The notes under the pieces were generated by a model. The model was not told the DNA's origin. It did no database searches and saw only the letters and a list, made by a program, of their open reading frames with translations. Below are positions 43,657 through 53,617 of a stretch of 64,000 nucleotides of DNA, one piece after another. How positions within the stretch are numbered: the stretch's first letter is position 1; the number at the start of each line of letters is the position of its first letter. The position numbers and the translations under genes were made by a program. The stretch is from Frankiaceae bacterium (GTDB taxonomy: Bacteria; Actinomycetota; Actinomycetes; Mycobacteriales; SCTD01): NCBI GenBank assembly GCA_016650445.1, contig JAENVS010000041.1, positions 62,001-126,000 of the forward strand, written 5' to 3'.

Positions 43657-44678
43657 GGCTTCTCCGAGACCAGCTCCAGCGCGATGTCGATGAGCTGGTC
43701 CTCCTGGCCGCCGACCAGCTTGCGTCGGCCGGCCCGCAGCAACAGCTCGGCCCCGCTCACGTCGTAGCGTTCCGCCTGCCGGTAGGCGTGCTTGAGGAAG
43801 CTCGAGTAGACCCCGGCGTAGCCCATCAGGATTGCCAACCGGTCCAGCTCGCACTCGCCGTCCATGGCGGGCCGTACGACGTCCTCCGCCGCGTCAATGA
43901 TCTTCAGCACGTCGATGCCGGTCTTGATGCCGATCTTCTCGGCGGCAGCGGCGAACGCCTCGATCGGCGTGTTGCCCGCACCCGCGCCGAAGCGCCGAGT
44001 CGAGCCGTCGATCTGCAGTGCACCCGCACGGGCAGCGACGATCGAGTTGCCGACGCCCAGGCCGAGGTTCTCGTGACCGTGGAAGCCGACCTGCGCATCA
44101 GCGCCGAGCTCGGCGACCAAGGCCGACACCCGGTCACTGACCTGCTCCATGACGAGCGCGCCGGCGCTGTCGACGACGTAGACGCACTGGCAGCCGGCGT
44201 CGGCCATGATGCGCGCCTGCTTCGCGAGCTCCTCGGGCGGCGAGCTGTGCGCCATCATCAGGAACCCGACGGTCTCCAGGCCGAGCTCGCGGGCCAGCCC
44301 GAAGTGCTGTCGCGAGACGTCGGCCTCCGTGCAGTGCGTGGCGACGCGGCACACGCTGGCGCCGGAGTCGAGGGCCGCGCGGATGTCGTCCTTGGTCCCG
44401 AGCCCGGGCAGCATCAGGAACGCGATCTTCGCGGTCTTCGCGGTCTTCACCGCGGCCCGGATGAGGTCCTGCTCCGGGGTCTTGCTGAAGCCGTAGTTGA
44501 ACGACGACCCGCCGAGGCCGTCGCCGTGCGAGACCTCGATGACCGGTACGCCGGCCTCGTCGAGGGCGCCGACGATCGCGATCACCTGCTCCTCGGTGAA
44601 CTGGTGGCGCTTCGCGTGCGACCCGTCGCGCAGCGAGGAGTCGGTGACGCGGACGTCGAGGGTGTCTGAGTAGGGCAT
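43653..44678 (-). CDS. hsaF: HsaF, 4-hydroxy-2-oxoacid aldolase
   Basis: DRE-TIM metallolyase of 341 residues: [15 protein letters not shown] near the start (catalytic His and metal Asp) and [15 protein letters not shown] with the metal-binding His pair. It cleaves 4-hydroxy-2-oxohexanoate to pyruvate and propanal and channels the aldehyde to HsaG. It lies 12 bases after hsaG and overlaps hsaD. Confidence 0.94.
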   Translation of the reverse strand: MPYSDTLDVRVTDSSLRDGSHAKRHQFTEEQVIAIVGALDEAGVPVIEVSHGDGLGGSSFNYGFSKTPEQDLIRAAVKTAKTAKIAFLMLPGLGTKDDIRAALDSGASVCRVATHCTEADVSRQHFGLARELGLETVGFLMMAHSSPPEELAKQARIMADAGCQCVYVVDSAGALVMEQVSDRVSALVAELGADAQVGFHGHENLGLGVGNSIVAARAGALQIDGSTRRFGAGAGNTPIEAFAAAAEKIGIKTGIDVLKIIDAAEDVVRPAMDGECELDRLAILMGYAGVYSSFLKHAYRQAERYDVSGAELLLRAGRRKLVGGQEDQLIDIALELVSEKP

Positions 44679-44690
44679 GTCTGCTTCCCC

Positions 44691-45593
44691 TTACGCCGGG
44701 ATGCGGGAGGTCGCGAGGACCTCGCCGACCCGGACGGCTGCGGCGGTCATGATGTCGAGGTTGCCGGCGTACGGCGGGAAGAAGTCGCCGGCACCCTCGA
44801 CCTCGAGGAAGACGGCCACGCGGGCGAGACCGCCGGAGACGTCGGACGGCTCGTCGAACTGCGCCTCGCTGCGGGCCCGGTAGCCGGGCACGTACTGCGC
44901 GACCTCGGCGACCCGCTTCGCGACCGCGTCGCGCACGGCGTCGCGGTCGGCATCGGCCGGGATCGCGCAGAAGACCGTGTTGCGCATCAGCGGCGGCGGG
45001 TCGGCGGGGTTGAGGATGATGATCGCCTTGCCGCGCTCGGCGCCGCCGACGACCTCGATCCCCCGCGACGTCGTCCGGGTGAACTCGTCGATGTTGTCGC
45101 GCGTCCCTGGACCGGCCGACCGCGACGACACCGAGGCGACGATCTCGGCGTACGAGACCGGCACGACGCTGCTGATCGCGTGCACGATCGGGATGGTTGC
45201 CTGACCGCCGCAGGTGATGAGGTTGAGGTTGGGCGCGTCGTAGTGGTCGGCCATGTTGGCTGACGGCACGACGTAGGGCCCGATGGCTGCGGGCGTCAGG
45301 TCGATGGCCTGGATGCCGCGCTCCTCGTAGCGGGGTGCGTTGGCCTTGTGCACATAGGCCGACGTCGCCTCGAAGACGAGGTCGGGCTGCTCCGACTGCG
45401 CGAACAGCCAGTCGACACCCTCGGCACTGGCCTCGAGGCCGGCGGCGCGGGCGCGCTGCAGGCCCTCGGAGTCGGGGTCGACGCCGATCATCCAGCGCGG
45501 CTCGATGTGCTCGCTGCGCAGCAGCTTCGCGAGCAGGTCGGTGCCGATGTTGCCCGAGCCGACGATGGCGGCTGACAACAGAGAGCTGACCAC
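44691..45593 (-). CDS. hsaG: HsaG, acylating acetaldehyde/propanal dehydrogenase
   Basis: Protein of 300 residues with the NAD motif [14 protein letters not shown] and the catalytic Cys in [11 protein letters not shown]. It oxidises propanal to propionyl-CoA in complex with HsaF. The GTG at 45591-45593 follows AAAGGG. The order hsaE-hsaG-hsaF matches steroid and biphenyl lower pathways. Confidence 0.94.
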   Translation of the reverse strand: MVSSLLSAAIVGSGNIGTDLLAKLLRSEHIEPRWMIGVDPDSEGLQRARAAGLEASAEGVDWLFAQSEQPDLVFEATSAYVHKANAPRYEERGIQAIDLTPAAIGPYVVPSANMADHYDAPNLNLITCGGQATIPIVHAISSVVPVSYAEIVASVSSRSAGPGTRDNIDEFTRTTSRGIEVVGGAERGKAIIILNPADPPPLMRNTVFCAIPADADRDAVRDAVAKRVAEVAQYVPGYRARSEAQFDEPSDVSGGLARVAVFLEVEGAGDFFPPYAGNLDIMTAAAVRVGEVLATSRIPA

Positions 45594-45620
45594 AGGTGGA
45601 CCCTTTCCGGTTGCGAGAAA

Positions 45621-46409
45621 TCAGACGAACGAGACGGAGACGGTGCCGAGGCCGTCGAAGGCAGCGACCACGGAGTCGCCGGCCGTGACGTCGTACGCGC
45701 GGGTGCATGAGCCCGGCAGCACGACATGACCGGCTTCGAGCCGTACGCCGAACGACGCGACCTTCTGAGCGAGCCACGCGACGGCGATGGCGGGGTTGCC
45801 GAGGACGGCATCGGAGCGGCCGGTCGCGACCTGCTCGCCATTGCGGGTGAGCGTCGCGTCGATCGCGGTGAGGTCGAGCTCGTCGGGCTTGCGCCGCTCC
45901 TTGCCCAGGATGAGCCCGGCGGACGACGCGTTGTCCGCGATGGTGTCGAAGATGCCGATCTTCCAGTCGGCGATGCGGCTGTCGATGAGCTCGATGGCAG
46001 GGACGACGTACTCGGTCGCGCGGATGACGTCCTCGACCGTGCAGCTCTCGCCCGGCAGGTCCTCGCCGAGGACGAAGCCGACTTCGACCTCGACGCGAGG
46101 GATCAGGTAGCGCGACGCATCCACGGGCGAGTGCTCGGACAGCACCATGTCGTCGAGCAGGTGACCGTAGTCGGACTCGGAGACGCCCATCATCTGCTGC
46201 ATCGCGAGCGACGACAGCCCGACCTTGTGGCCGACAATCCGTGCGCCCGCGTCGACCCGCCGGCGGATGTTGCGCAGCTGGATCTCGTAGGCGTCCACCA
46301 TGTCGATGCCAGGGTGCGTCTGGATGACCGGCGGCACCGCGACCCGCGTCTGCTCGGCAACCCGTAGCAGCTCGGCGACCTCGTCCCGCTGGGCTTCGGA
46401 CAAGCCCAT
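45621..46409 (-). CDS. hsaE: HsaE, 2-hydroxypenta/hexadienoate hydratase
   Basis: Protein of 262 residues of the FAA-hydrolase/hydratase family: ARIVGHKVGLSSLAMQQMMG, EVEVGFVLGEDLPGE with metal-binding acids, and RNGEQVATGRSDAVLGNPAI. It hydrates the dienoate released by HsaD. The ATG shares one base with the hsaB TAA (TAATG). Confidence 0.93.
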   Translation of the reverse strand: MGLSEAQRDEVAELLRVAEQTRVAVPPVIQTHPGIDMVDAYEIQLRNIRRRVDAGARIVGHKVGLSSLAMQQMMGVSESDYGHLLDDMVLSEHSPVDASRYLIPRVEVEVGFVLGEDLPGESCTVEDVIRATEYVVPAIELIDSRIADWKIGIFDTIADNASSAGLILGKERRKPDELDLTAIDATLTRNGEQVATGRSDAVLGNPAIAVAWLAQKVASFGVRLEAGHVVLPGSCTRAYDVTAGDSVVAAFDGLGTVSVSFV

Positions 46410-46903
46410 TAGAGCTCGAGCCCGAAAGTGCCGCGGTAGAAGACGAGCGGCTTGGCCTCGCGGTGCAGCACGAGCTCCCGGACCCGCCCGATGACGATGT
46501 CGTGGTCGCCCGCGACGTGAACCGCGTCGACGTCGCACATCACGGTCGAGAGCACGTTGTCCAGCGACGGGCCCCACGCGGTCTCGTGCCAGGTCAGGCC
46601 GGCGAACTTGTCCGTGCCCGTCGTGGCGAACCGCATGCAGAGGTCCTCCTGGTCATCCGCCAGGACGTTGACGCAGAACGTGCCGGAGCCCTGGATGAGC
46701 GGCCACGACCGGGACGTGTGCGCCGGGCAGAACAGCACCAGCGGCGGCTCCAGCGACACGGACGCGAACGACTGACACGAGAAGCCGACAGGCCCCTCGG
46801 TGCCCATGCCCGTGACGACCGTGACCCCGGTCGCGAAGGAGCCGAGCACACGACGCATCTCGTCGGCAGTCGCGGCGCGGTCCAGGTGATCCACGCCGGT
46901 CAT
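46409..46903 (-). CDS. hsaB: HsaB, flavin reductase of the 3-HSA hydroxylase
   Basis: Flavin reductase of 164 residues: MRRVLGSFATGVTVVTG, GFSCQSFASVSLEPPLVLF and GSGTFCVNVL form the FMN-binding split barrel. It supplies reduced flavin to HsaA. The ATG at 46901-46903 follows AAGGCGAGG and overlaps the hsaC stop; a GTG 15 bases upstream is less likely. Confidence 0.92.
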   Translation of the reverse strand: MTGVDHLDRAATADEMRRVLGSFATGVTVVTGMGTEGPVGFSCQSFASVSLEPPLVLFCPAHTSRSWPLIQGSGTFCVNVLADDQEDLCMRFATTGTDKFAGLTWHETAWGPSLDNVLSTVMCDVDAVHVAGDHDIVIGRVRELVLHREAKPLVFYRGTFGLEL

Positions 46904-47802
46904 GACCTCGCCTTCCACCGGTGCCCCCAGAAGCTGTCGGCGGTGATGTCCTCAGCCGTGTAGCCGTCCTCGTCGATGCGCCGGCCCTCGCAGCCGAGCT
47001 CGATGTCGCACCCGCTCGGCGTCGCGACGTAGAACGACACCATGTGGTCGTTGGTGTGCCGGCCGAGCGTCGAGCTCAGGTGGAACTTGTGCTTGTGCAG
47101 CCGGTCCAGCGCACGCCCGACGTCGTCGAGCTTGGTGACCTCGAGCATGAAGTGGATGATCCCGTTCGGCTGCCACCACGGTCCCAGCGCGAGCGTGTGG
47201 TGCCGCGGGTTGGTGCTCAGGAAGCGCACGAAGTAGCGGCCATCGGCGTCCCCACCCGGCACCATCATCGCCGGCACCCGGAAGGCGCCGCGGCTGCGGA
47301 ACCCGAGCACCTGCGTGTAGAAGTCGTACGACGCCTGCGGGTCCTTCGTCGGCAGGACGACGTGCCCCATCCCCTGGTCGCCGGTGACGAAGGTCGCCTC
47401 CGACCGCAGCGGGGCGTGGACCAGCGCGGCCCCGTGGAAGATCTCGAGCACCGTGCCGGCCGGGTCCGCCGTCGTGACGAACTCCTGGACCCGACGCGCG
47501 TCGGCCTCCTCGCCGCTGCCCCACTTCACCGGCGACCCGGCGTCCTCGAGCCGGCGTACGACGTCCTGCAACGCCTGGGCCGAGCCGACCTCCCAGCCGA
47601 CGTTCACCAGGCGGTCGGTGTCGGCGGGATGCAGCACCAGCCGGGCCGCGCGGTCGTCGACGCGCAGGTAGAGCGCGCCGGGGTCGGGTCCGTCACCGAC
47701 GACCATGCCGAGCACGTCGACGGCGAGCTCGCGCCAGCGGTCGAGGTCGGCGGTCTCGATGGTGAGGTAACCGAGGGAGTGGATCGCAGACGTGTCGGCC
47801 AT
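46900..47802 (-). CDS. hsaC: HsaC, extradiol dioxygenase (3,4-DHSA dioxygenase)
   Basis: Type I extradiol dioxygenase of 300 residues with two vicinal-oxygen-chelate modules. The Fe(II) ligands are visible as His in GMGHVVLPTKD, His in HHTLALG and Glu in PSGCDIELGCEG. It performs meta-cleavage of the catecholic secosteroid. The ATG shares one base with the hsaA stop (TGATG). Confidence 0.95.
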   Translation of the reverse strand: MADTSAIHSLGYLTIETADLDRWRELAVDVLGMVVGDGPDPGALYLRVDDRAARLVLHPADTDRLVNVGWEVGSAQALQDVVRRLEDAGSPVKWGSGEEADARRVQEFVTTADPAGTVLEIFHGAALVHAPLRSEATFVTGDQGMGHVVLPTKDPQASYDFYTQVLGFRSRGAFRVPAMMVPGGDADGRYFVRFLSTNPRHHTLALGPWWQPNGIIHFMLEVTKLDDVGRALDRLHKHKFHLSSTLGRHTNDHMVSFYVATPSGCDIELGCEGRRIDEDGYTAEDITADSFWGHRWKARS

Positions 47803-48968
47803 CAGATCATCGCGTCCTCGATCTCGAGCCCGAACGCGCCCTTGCCGTACATCGCCAGCCAGCGCTCGGTGTCGTTGGCGGCGTGGACGCTGCCGGCATG
47901 CGCATCACGCCAGGCGCGCTCGATCGGGTTGCCGCTCTTGAGCGACCGGCCGCCGGAGTTCTTGAACAGCAGGTCGACGGACTCGACGGCGCGCTCGGTG
48001 CCGCGCACCTGGTCGCGACGGGCCCGCAGCCGCAGCTCCTTCGGGATCTCCTCGCCGGCCTCGGTGTAGCGCATCTCCTCGCGGGTGTTGCCGATGAGCT
48101 GCAGCCAGGCCGCGTCGATGTCGGAGGCAGCACGGGCGACCCGTACGTGGGCGAACGGGTCCTGCGCGACCTTCTGGCCGCCGTAGGAGACCCGCACCCG
48201 CTCGCGCATCGTCTCGACGTGGGAGTCGTACGCACCCTGTGCCATCCCGATGATGGGCGCGGTGATCGTGTTGCTGAAGATCGTGCCGAACGGCAGCTTG
48301 TAGAGCGCTGACCCATTCACTTCTTGGCCGGGGCACTTGAGCGCGCTGACGTCGTTGAAGCTCAGCCCGCGGTGCGAGGGCACGAACGCCTTCTCGATGA
48401 CGATGTCGTTGCTGCCGGTGGCGCACAGGCCCATGACGTCCCAAACGTCGGCGATCGTGTAGTCGCGGCGCGGAATGAGGACGGTCAGGAAGTCGACCGG
48501 CTTGCCCTCGGGCCCGACGACGAGCGCGCCGAGCAGCACCCACTGGCAGTGGTCGCAGCCGGACGAGAAGCTCCACCGGCCGGTCAGCTCGTAGCCGCCG
48601 TCGACGGGGGTGAGCTTGCCCATCGGTGCGTACGACGACGAGACCAGCGTGTCGGGGTCGTCGCCCCAGACCTCCTTCTGCGCGGCGTCCGGGAAGAGCC
48701 CGAGCTGCCACGGGTGGACGCCGACGACGCTCGACACCCAGCCGGTCGAGCCGTCGGCCGCCGCGATGGCCTTGATGACCTCGTAGAAGTCGCAGGGGTC
48801 GCCCTCGGCGCCGGCGTACCGCTTGGGCTGCAGCATCCGGAACACACCCGCGGCGGTCAGCTCGGCGATCGACTCGGCCGGCACCCGCCGGGCCTGCTCG
48901 GCGGCGATGGCCCGCTCACGAATGGCGGGAAGCAGGTCCTGGACCGCCTCGAAGACCTTGCTGGGCAT
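47802..48968 (-). CDS. hsaA: HsaA, flavin-dependent 3-HSA hydroxylase oxygenase
   Basis: Protein of 388 residues, an acyl-CoA-dehydrogenase-fold flavin monooxygenase: VPAESIAELTAAGVFRMLQP, DGSTGWVSSVVGVHPW, GRWSFSSGCDHCQWVLLGAL and GNPIERAWRDAHAGSVHAAND. With HsaB it hydroxylates the phenolic A ring to a catechol. The ATG at 48966-48968 follows GGAAGGA by six bases, which decides the start. Confidence 0.95.
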   Translation of the reverse strand: MPSKVFEAVQDLLPAIRERAIAAEQARRVPAESIAELTAAGVFRMLQPKRYAGAEGDPCDFYEVIKAIAAADGSTGWVSSVVGVHPWQLGLFPDAAQKEVWGDDPDTLVSSSYAPMGKLTPVDGGYELTGRWSFSSGCDHCQWVLLGALVVGPEGKPVDFLTVLIPRRDYTIADVWDVMGLCATGSNDIVIEKAFVPSHRGLSFNDVSALKCPGQEVNGSALYKLPFGTIFSNTITAPIIGMAQGAYDSHVETMRERVRVSYGGQKVAQDPFAHVRVARAASDIDAAWLQLIGNTREEMRYTEAGEEIPKELRLRARRDQVRGTERAVESVDLLFKNSGGRSLKSGNPIERAWRDAHAGSVHAANDTERWLAMYGKGAFGLEIEDAMI

Positions 48969-49011
48969 GGGTGTCCTTCCGATCTGCAGTGCAACGGTGG
49001 TGCTGCTGACG

Positions 49012-50523
49012 CTAGGCACCGGTGGCGGCGCTCGCTGCTGCGGTGTCCCACTCGATGGGACTGCCGGCGGCAGCCCGACCGGCCCGACGGCCGAAGTAGG
49101 TGCCGTCCCCCAGGGATGTGCCGCTCACGTAGCCCCACGACGCGAGGCCGGACGTCGAGCGGCCGGCGGCGTACAGGCCCGGGATCGATCGCCCGTCGAG
49201 GTCGAGGACATGGCCGTCGACGGTCGTCTCGAGGCCGCCGAGGGTAAAGACGGCCGCTCCGCTGCCCGGTGGGTCACCGGGGCCGCGGAAGCAGCGCTTG
49301 GGGTCGATGGCCGCGTACGGCGGCTCGAGCGGGCGCAGGAAACGCGACCGCTTGTGGAACAGCGGGTCCTCCCCCTTGGCGGCGTGCGCGTTGTAGAGCT
49401 CGACGGTCTTCTGCAGCGCGCCGGCCGGCATGCCGAGCTCGCTCTCGAGCTCCTCGACGGTCGCGGCGACGAAGTGCGGCCGCACTCCCCAGCGCTCGTT
49501 CTCGGGGACGGCCTCGTAGCCCTTCTCGTCGAGCACGACCCAGCAGTCGAGCCCCTGCCGGAACAGCGCGGCCTGCCCGATCCGGCCCGGGTAGCAGTCC
49601 TCGTTGATGAAGCGCTGGCCCTGGCCGTTGACGACCATGCCGTTCGCGGCCATCGCCGGGATCATCGTGATCGCCACCTGGCCGGCGGACATGTGACGGA
49701 CGGCGGCACCGACGGCCTGCGCCATCCGGATGCCGCTGCCGTCCTCGCCACCGCAGCTCACCTTGTCGTGCCCGACCAGCTGGGGGGCGTGCTGGCGGAG
49801 CATCTCGTCATCGTCGACGAAACCGCCGGTGGTCAGCACGACGGCCTTGCGCGCGCGGATCGTCACGGGCTCACCAAACTCGCGCGCGACGACACCGACG
49901 ACGCGGCCGTCCTCGACGACCAGCCGATCGGCAACGGTGTCGGTCTGCGTGCGGGCGCCCGCAGCGGTCGCGGCCTCCTTGAGCTTGTCCATCAGCAGCC
50001 AGCCGCCGAAGTCCTTGACGGTCGGGCGATGACCGCGCGGCACGGGTACGGCGTGGGTCGGGAACGGGTGCGCCGCCTCGCCCAGCCACATCAGACCGTC
50101 CTCGGTCGGCGGCACCCAGGTCGGCGCGTCCCACACCGTCGGCGTGAACGGGATGCCGCGCGCGACGAGCCAGTCGTAGTGCTCGACGCTGCCCTGGCAG
50201 TACGCCGTCACCTTCTCCTCGTCGCAGTCCGGACCGAGGGCGGCCAGCAGGAAAGCTTTCATCTGCTCGGGGGTGTCACTGAAGCCGCAGGCCTCCTGCA
50301 GCGCCGTGCCGCCCCCGAGGTAGACCTCGCCGCCGCTCAGCGCGCTGGCACCCCCGGGGCCGCTCGCCCGCTCGATGACGAGCACGTCGGCGCCGGCTGT
50401 CGCGGCTTCGTACGCCGCAGACCCGCCGGCCGCGCCGAAGCCCACGACGAGCACGTCGCACTGCAAGTCACCGGCGCCGACCTCGGCAGCGGGCACGGGC
50501 GTCACGGATCGGTTTCGCACCAC
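49012..50523 (-). CDS. 3-ketosteroid Delta4-(5alpha)-dehydrogenase-like flavoprotein
   Basis: FAD-dependent dehydrogenase of 503 residues. It has VVGFGAAGGSAAYEAATAGA, LSGGEVYLGGGTALQEACGF, YCQGSVEHYDWLVARG, INEDCYPGRIGQAALF and ends with AAGRSTSGLASWGYVSGTSL. These blocks resemble the Delta4-(5alpha)-KSTD characterised in Rhodococcus jostii RHA1 more than KstD. It would dehydrogenate 5alpha-saturated 3-ketosteroids before they enter the common pathway. It heads the hsa operon; start GTG at 50521-50523 is ten bases from a KstR box. General fumarate-reductase-like activity is the alternative. Confidence 0.85.
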   Translation of the reverse strand: MVRNRSVTPVPAAEVGAGDLQCDVLVVGFGAAGGSAAYEAATAGADVLVIERASGPGGASALSGGEVYLGGGTALQEACGFSDTPEQMKAFLLAALGPDCDEEKVTAYCQGSVEHYDWLVARGIPFTPTVWDAPTWVPPTEDGLMWLGEAAHPFPTHAVPVPRGHRPTVKDFGGWLLMDKLKEAATAAGARTQTDTVADRLVVEDGRVVGVVAREFGEPVTIRARKAVVLTTGGFVDDDEMLRQHAPQLVGHDKVSCGGEDGSGIRMAQAVGAAVRHMSAGQVAITMIPAMAANGMVVNGQGQRFINEDCYPGRIGQAALFRQGLDCWVVLDEKGYEAVPENERWGVRPHFVAATVEELESELGMPAGALQKTVELYNAHAAKGEDPLFHKRSRFLRPLEPPYAAIDPKRCFRGPGDPPGSGAAVFTLGGLETTVDGHVLDLDGRSIPGLYAAGRSTSGLASWGYVSGTSLGDGTYFGRRAGRAAAGSPIEWDTAAASAATGA

Positions 50524-50533
50524 GGCGACACAC

Positions 50534-50547
50534 TAGAACGTGTTCCA
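50534..50547. promoter_or_regulatory. KstR-type operator upstream of the hsa operon
   Basis: TAGAACGTGTTCCA fits TnnAACnnGTTnnA with one outer mismatch to perfect symmetry. It lies ten bases from the start codon of the Delta4-(5alpha) dehydrogenase gene and about 100 bases from the divergent SDR start. Confidence 0.88.
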
Positions 50548-50571
50548 GTTCTTGCGCTACCGTCCCCCATC

Positions 50572-50635
50572 CGTCGAGTGGTGGTTCGCGCCCCACTCGC
50601 GGGCGCTGGATCGGGGCGTAAGCCACCACTCAACG
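50572..50635. repeat. long imperfect inverted repeat in the hsa/SDR divergent region
   Basis: Arms 50572-50594 and 50613-50635 pair over 23 bases with two mismatches and two G-U-type pairs in RNA; the loop is 18 bases. The outer part contains GAGTGGTGG facing CCACCACTC and the inner part GCCCC facing GGGGC. It lies in the putative 5' leader of the SDR. It may be a regulatory hairpin or a repeat-element remnant. Confidence 0.75.
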
Positions 50636-50651
50636 AGGGTTTGGGGTGCGC

Positions 50652-51449
50652 GTGGTGCTCGAACGATTTCGGTTGGACGGGAAGGTCGCGGTCGTCACCG
50701 GGGCGGGGCGCGGGATCGGCGCCGCGACTGCCCTCGCCCTCGCGGAAGCGGGAGCTGACGTCGTGCTGTCGGCCCGCACCGAGGAGCAGCTGCGCGAGGT
50801 CGCCGCCCAGGTCGAGAAGCTCGGCCAACGGGCCGTCGTCGTGGCCGCCGACCTCAACGATCTCGACGCGGTCGCGGGGCTCGCCGACCAGGCGGTCGCC
50901 GAGCTCGGCCGCCTCGACGTGGTGGTCAACAACGTCGGCGGCACCATGCCGCGCGAGTTCAAGAAGACCTCTGTGCGCTTCCTGGAGGAGGCGTTCCACT
51001 TCAACGTCAGTACGGCGCACGCGCTGACGCGAGCGGCTCTGCCGCACCTGCTCGCCGATGGCGGGTCGGTCGTCAACATCTCCTCGATCATGGGCCGCGT
51101 CCCCGGCCGCGGTTACGTGGCATACGGGACCGCCAAGGCAGCCCTGGCCCATTGGACCCGGCTCACCGCGGCCGATCTGTCGCCCCGGGTGCGGGTCAAC
51201 GCGATCGCCGTCGGGTCGATCGCCACGTCCGCCCTGCAGATCGTCACGGACACCGACGAGCTGCGCGAGGCGATGGAGTCGGCGACCCCGCTGCGCCGGA
51301 TCGGCGACCCCGACGAGATCGCAGCGACCGTCCTGTTCCTGGCGAGCTCAGCCGGTGCGTACGTCACCGGCAAGGTCTTCGAGGTCGACGGCGGTCTGGA
51401 GCAGCCCAACCTCGACCTCGGCCTCCCGGATCTGGGAGACACGCTGTGA
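50652..51449 (+). CDS. short-chain dehydrogenase/reductase (hydroxysteroid dehydrogenase-like)
   Basis: SDR of 265 residues: TGAGRGIG cofactor loop, [27 protein letters not shown] and [14 protein letters not shown] at the end. The GTG at 50652 gives the N-terminus [11 protein letters not shown], typical of this subgroup; GTG codons at 50646 and 50655 are alternatives. Divergent from the hsa operon across a KstR box, it may oxidise a steroid hydroxyl. The exact position is not predictable. Confidence 0.85.
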   Translation: MVLERFRLDGKVAVVTGAGRGIGAATALALAEAGADVVLSARTEEQLREVAAQVEKLGQRAVVVAADLNDLDAVAGLADQAVAELGRLDVVVNNVGGTMPREFKKTSVRFLEEAFHFNVSTAHALTRAALPHLLADGGSVVNISSIMGRVPGRGYVAYGTAKAALAHWTRLTAADLSPRVRVNAIAVGSIATSALQIVTDTDELREAMESATPLRRIGDPDEIAATVLFLASSAGAYVTGKVFEVDGGLEQPNLDLGLPDLGDTL

Positions 51450-52516
51450 GGCATCGCGTGGTTGCCTGGTCGACAGGCAACGTCGGGCGGCATGCACTCG
51501 CCGGGATCGACGCGCGGCCCGACCTGGAGCTGGTCGGGCTGTGGGTGTCGAGCGAGGCGAAGGTCGGGCAGGACGCCGGCCGACTCGCCGGACTCGACCG
51601 CGACCTCGGCGTGCTCGCGACCAACGACGCCGACGCGCTACTGGCGCTCAAGCCCGACTGCATCGTGCACACCGCGATGGCCGACCACCGGCTGTTCGAG
51701 GCGATCGACGACCTGGCGAAGTTCCTTCGCGCCGGCATCAACGTCGTGTCCAGCGGGCCGGTCTTCCTGCAGTACCCGTACGGCACCGCCGACGACATGG
51801 CCAAGCCGGTCATCGAGGCCGCGCTCGAGGGCGGCGCCTCGCTCTGGGTCAACGGCGTGGACCCCGGCTTCGCCAACGACTGGATGCCGCTCGTCCTGAC
51901 CAGCGTCAGCGAGCGGATCGACGAGGTCCGCTGCATGGAGGTCCTCAACTACGCCACGTACGACCAGGCGATGATCGTCTTCGACGTCATGGGCTTCGGC
52001 CGGCCGCTCGACGCGGAGAAGCCGATGCTGCTGCAGCCCGGCATCCTGACGATGGCGTGGGGCAGCGTCGTCCACCAGATCGCGAAGGGGCTCGACGTCG
52101 AGCTCGACGAGGTCACCGAGTGGTACGAGCAGCTGCCGGCGCCGGAGACGTTCGACATCTCCAGCGGCGTCATCGAGGCCGGCACCGTCGCGGGCCTGCA
52201 CTTCGAGGTGCGCGGGATGCGCGGTGGGCGCGCGGTCGTCGTGCTCGAGCACGTGACGCGGTTGCGCGACGACATCGGCCCGGACTGGCCGCAGCCGGCC
52301 GGCCAGGGCTGCTACCGCGTCGTCGTCTCCGGCGAGCCCAACTACACGCTCGACCTGCAGCTGCTCGGCACGGACGGCGACCACAACACCGCCGGGTTGA
52401 AGGCCACCGCCATGCGGCTGGTCAACGCGGTTCCGGCCGTCGTCGCGGCGAAGCCCGGCCTCCTGACCGCCCTGGACCTACCGCTCATCACCGGCAAGGG
52501 CCTGGTCACGCGATAG
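51446..52516 (+). CDS. dihydrodipicolinate reductase-like NAD(P)-binding protein
   Basis: Protein of 356 residues with a Rossmann start ([17 protein letters not shown]), [17 protein letters not shown] and [13 protein letters not shown], as in actinobacterial proteins annotated dihydrodipicolinate reductase-like or amine dehydrogenase-like. It is longer than true DapB and not the lysine enzyme. The GTG overlaps the SDR stop in GTGAG. Homologues are frequent in steroid loci, but the reaction is not known to me. Confidence 0.82.
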   Translation: MRHRVVAWSTGNVGRHALAGIDARPDLELVGLWVSSEAKVGQDAGRLAGLDRDLGVLATNDADALLALKPDCIVHTAMADHRLFEAIDDLAKFLRAGINVVSSGPVFLQYPYGTADDMAKPVIEAALEGGASLWVNGVDPGFANDWMPLVLTSVSERIDEVRCMEVLNYATYDQAMIVFDVMGFGRPLDAEKPMLLQPGILTMAWGSVVHQIAKGLDVELDEVTEWYEQLPAPETFDISSGVIEAGTVAGLHFEVRGMRGGRAVVVLEHVTRLRDDIGPDWPQPAGQGCYRVVVSGEPNYTLDLQLLGTDGDHNTAGLKATAMRLVNAVPAVVAAKPGLLTALDLPLITGKGLVTR

Positions 52517-52531
52517 CTGAGGCCGTTCGTC

Positions 52532-53617
52532 TCAGTTGGTCGGCATCAGGAACGGACGCTTGGCATCCAGGGCCTGGCAGCTGCGGCGGGCGGCGTCGCA
52601 CGCCAGCAGCTCGTCGTCGACGTCAACCATGGCGATGTCGCCGTACGACCACGCGATCCAGGGATAGTGGTTCCGGGGTACGCGCCACACCTCCCCGCTA
52701 CGCGTGTCGACGATCGCGGCGCCGTGGTAGGCGTCCGAGCCCTCGACCGAGAGGACGTAGTTGCCGCTGGGGCTGAGCCGGGCGCGGGGCTCCAGATCGG
52801 GATAGCGCGCCTCGGCACGACCAGGCGCCTTCAGCACCACTGCCTCGCGGCCACGGAACACCTCTACAGCGCCGTGCACATCGAGCAGGAAGAGGTCATC
52901 CGGGGCCGTGAGCACCGACGTCTTCCCCGTGCCTGGGTCATGGCTGTACAGGCTGGGGCCATACCAGGCCACGCGCGAGCGGGAGACCTCCACGAAGTAG
53001 TTGCCCGCGGGGTTGTGGTCGCCGGAGAGCGCCGAAACGGCCTCCCCTTGCTTGGTACGCGAGACCTCGCGGCCCACCGCCGTGTCGTAGACGACCAGGT
53101 CCATGCCGTCGAACCAGGCGGCCGTGTCGCCATCCGGGTCTCCACCGGGGCCCGCCACGGAGTTGCGCCCCACGACGCGCGGGTGGCCGCCCCAGGGGTG
53201 GAACCAGACGTCGCCGGTTGCCGGGTCCAGGTACAGCGCGCCCGAGCGCACCAGGGCCAGCGCCCCCTGCAAGCGGTCGCCGTCCCGCCTTCCGATCGCT
53301 ACCGGGGTCTTCTCGACGACATCGCCGTGGTGGAGCCCACGCGCGTCGTACCAGACCGGTACGGCGCCCACGACGGCGCGCGGCGGATCAACGAACTCCA
53401 GTCCGTCCGACCCTGGACGATCCTGCCCACTGATCGCGGCTGCGGCGCCCACAACCACGGCCACCGCGGCTGCCGCCGCACCCACCAGCAGTCCGCGGTT
53501 GCGGCGAGCTCGTCGGCGTCCTCGGCGCACGTCGTCGGAGAGCGGTGCGGCCGGCATCTCGAACGCCTGGGCCACGGCGTGGAGCCGCTCGATCAGATCG
53601 TGCTCGTCGGAGCTCAT
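52532..53617 (-). CDS. membrane-anchored beta-propeller-like partner of ECF sigma factor
   Basis: Protein of 361 residues. A cytoplasmic N-terminus with an Arg-rich patch ([12 protein letters not shown]) is followed by one transmembrane helix at about 44-62 and an extracytoplasmic part of about 295 residues with propeller-like repeats (DPATGDVWFHPWGGHPRVVG, DPGTGKTSVLTAP, DTRSGEVWRVPRN). The ATG overlaps the sigma factor stop in ATGA. The topology suits an anti-sigma factor or surface sensor, but no ZAS motif is seen. Confidence 0.72.
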   Translation of the reverse strand: MSSDEHDLIERLHAVAQAFEMPAAPLSDDVRRGRRRARRNRGLLVGAAAAAVAVVVGAAAAISGQDRPGSDGLEFVDPPRAVVGAVPVWYDARGLHHGDVVEKTPVAIGRRDGDRLQGALALVRSGALYLDPATGDVWFHPWGGHPRVVGRNSVAGPGGDPDGDTAAWFDGMDLVVYDTAVGREVSRTKQGEAVSALSGDHNPAGNYFVEVSRSRVAWYGPSLYSHDPGTGKTSVLTAPDDLFLLDVHGAVEVFRGREAVVLKAPGRAEARYPDLEPRARLSPSGNYVLSVEGSDAYHGAAIVDTRSGEVWRVPRNHYPWIAWSYGDIAMVDVDDELLACDAARRSCQALDAKRPFLMPTN

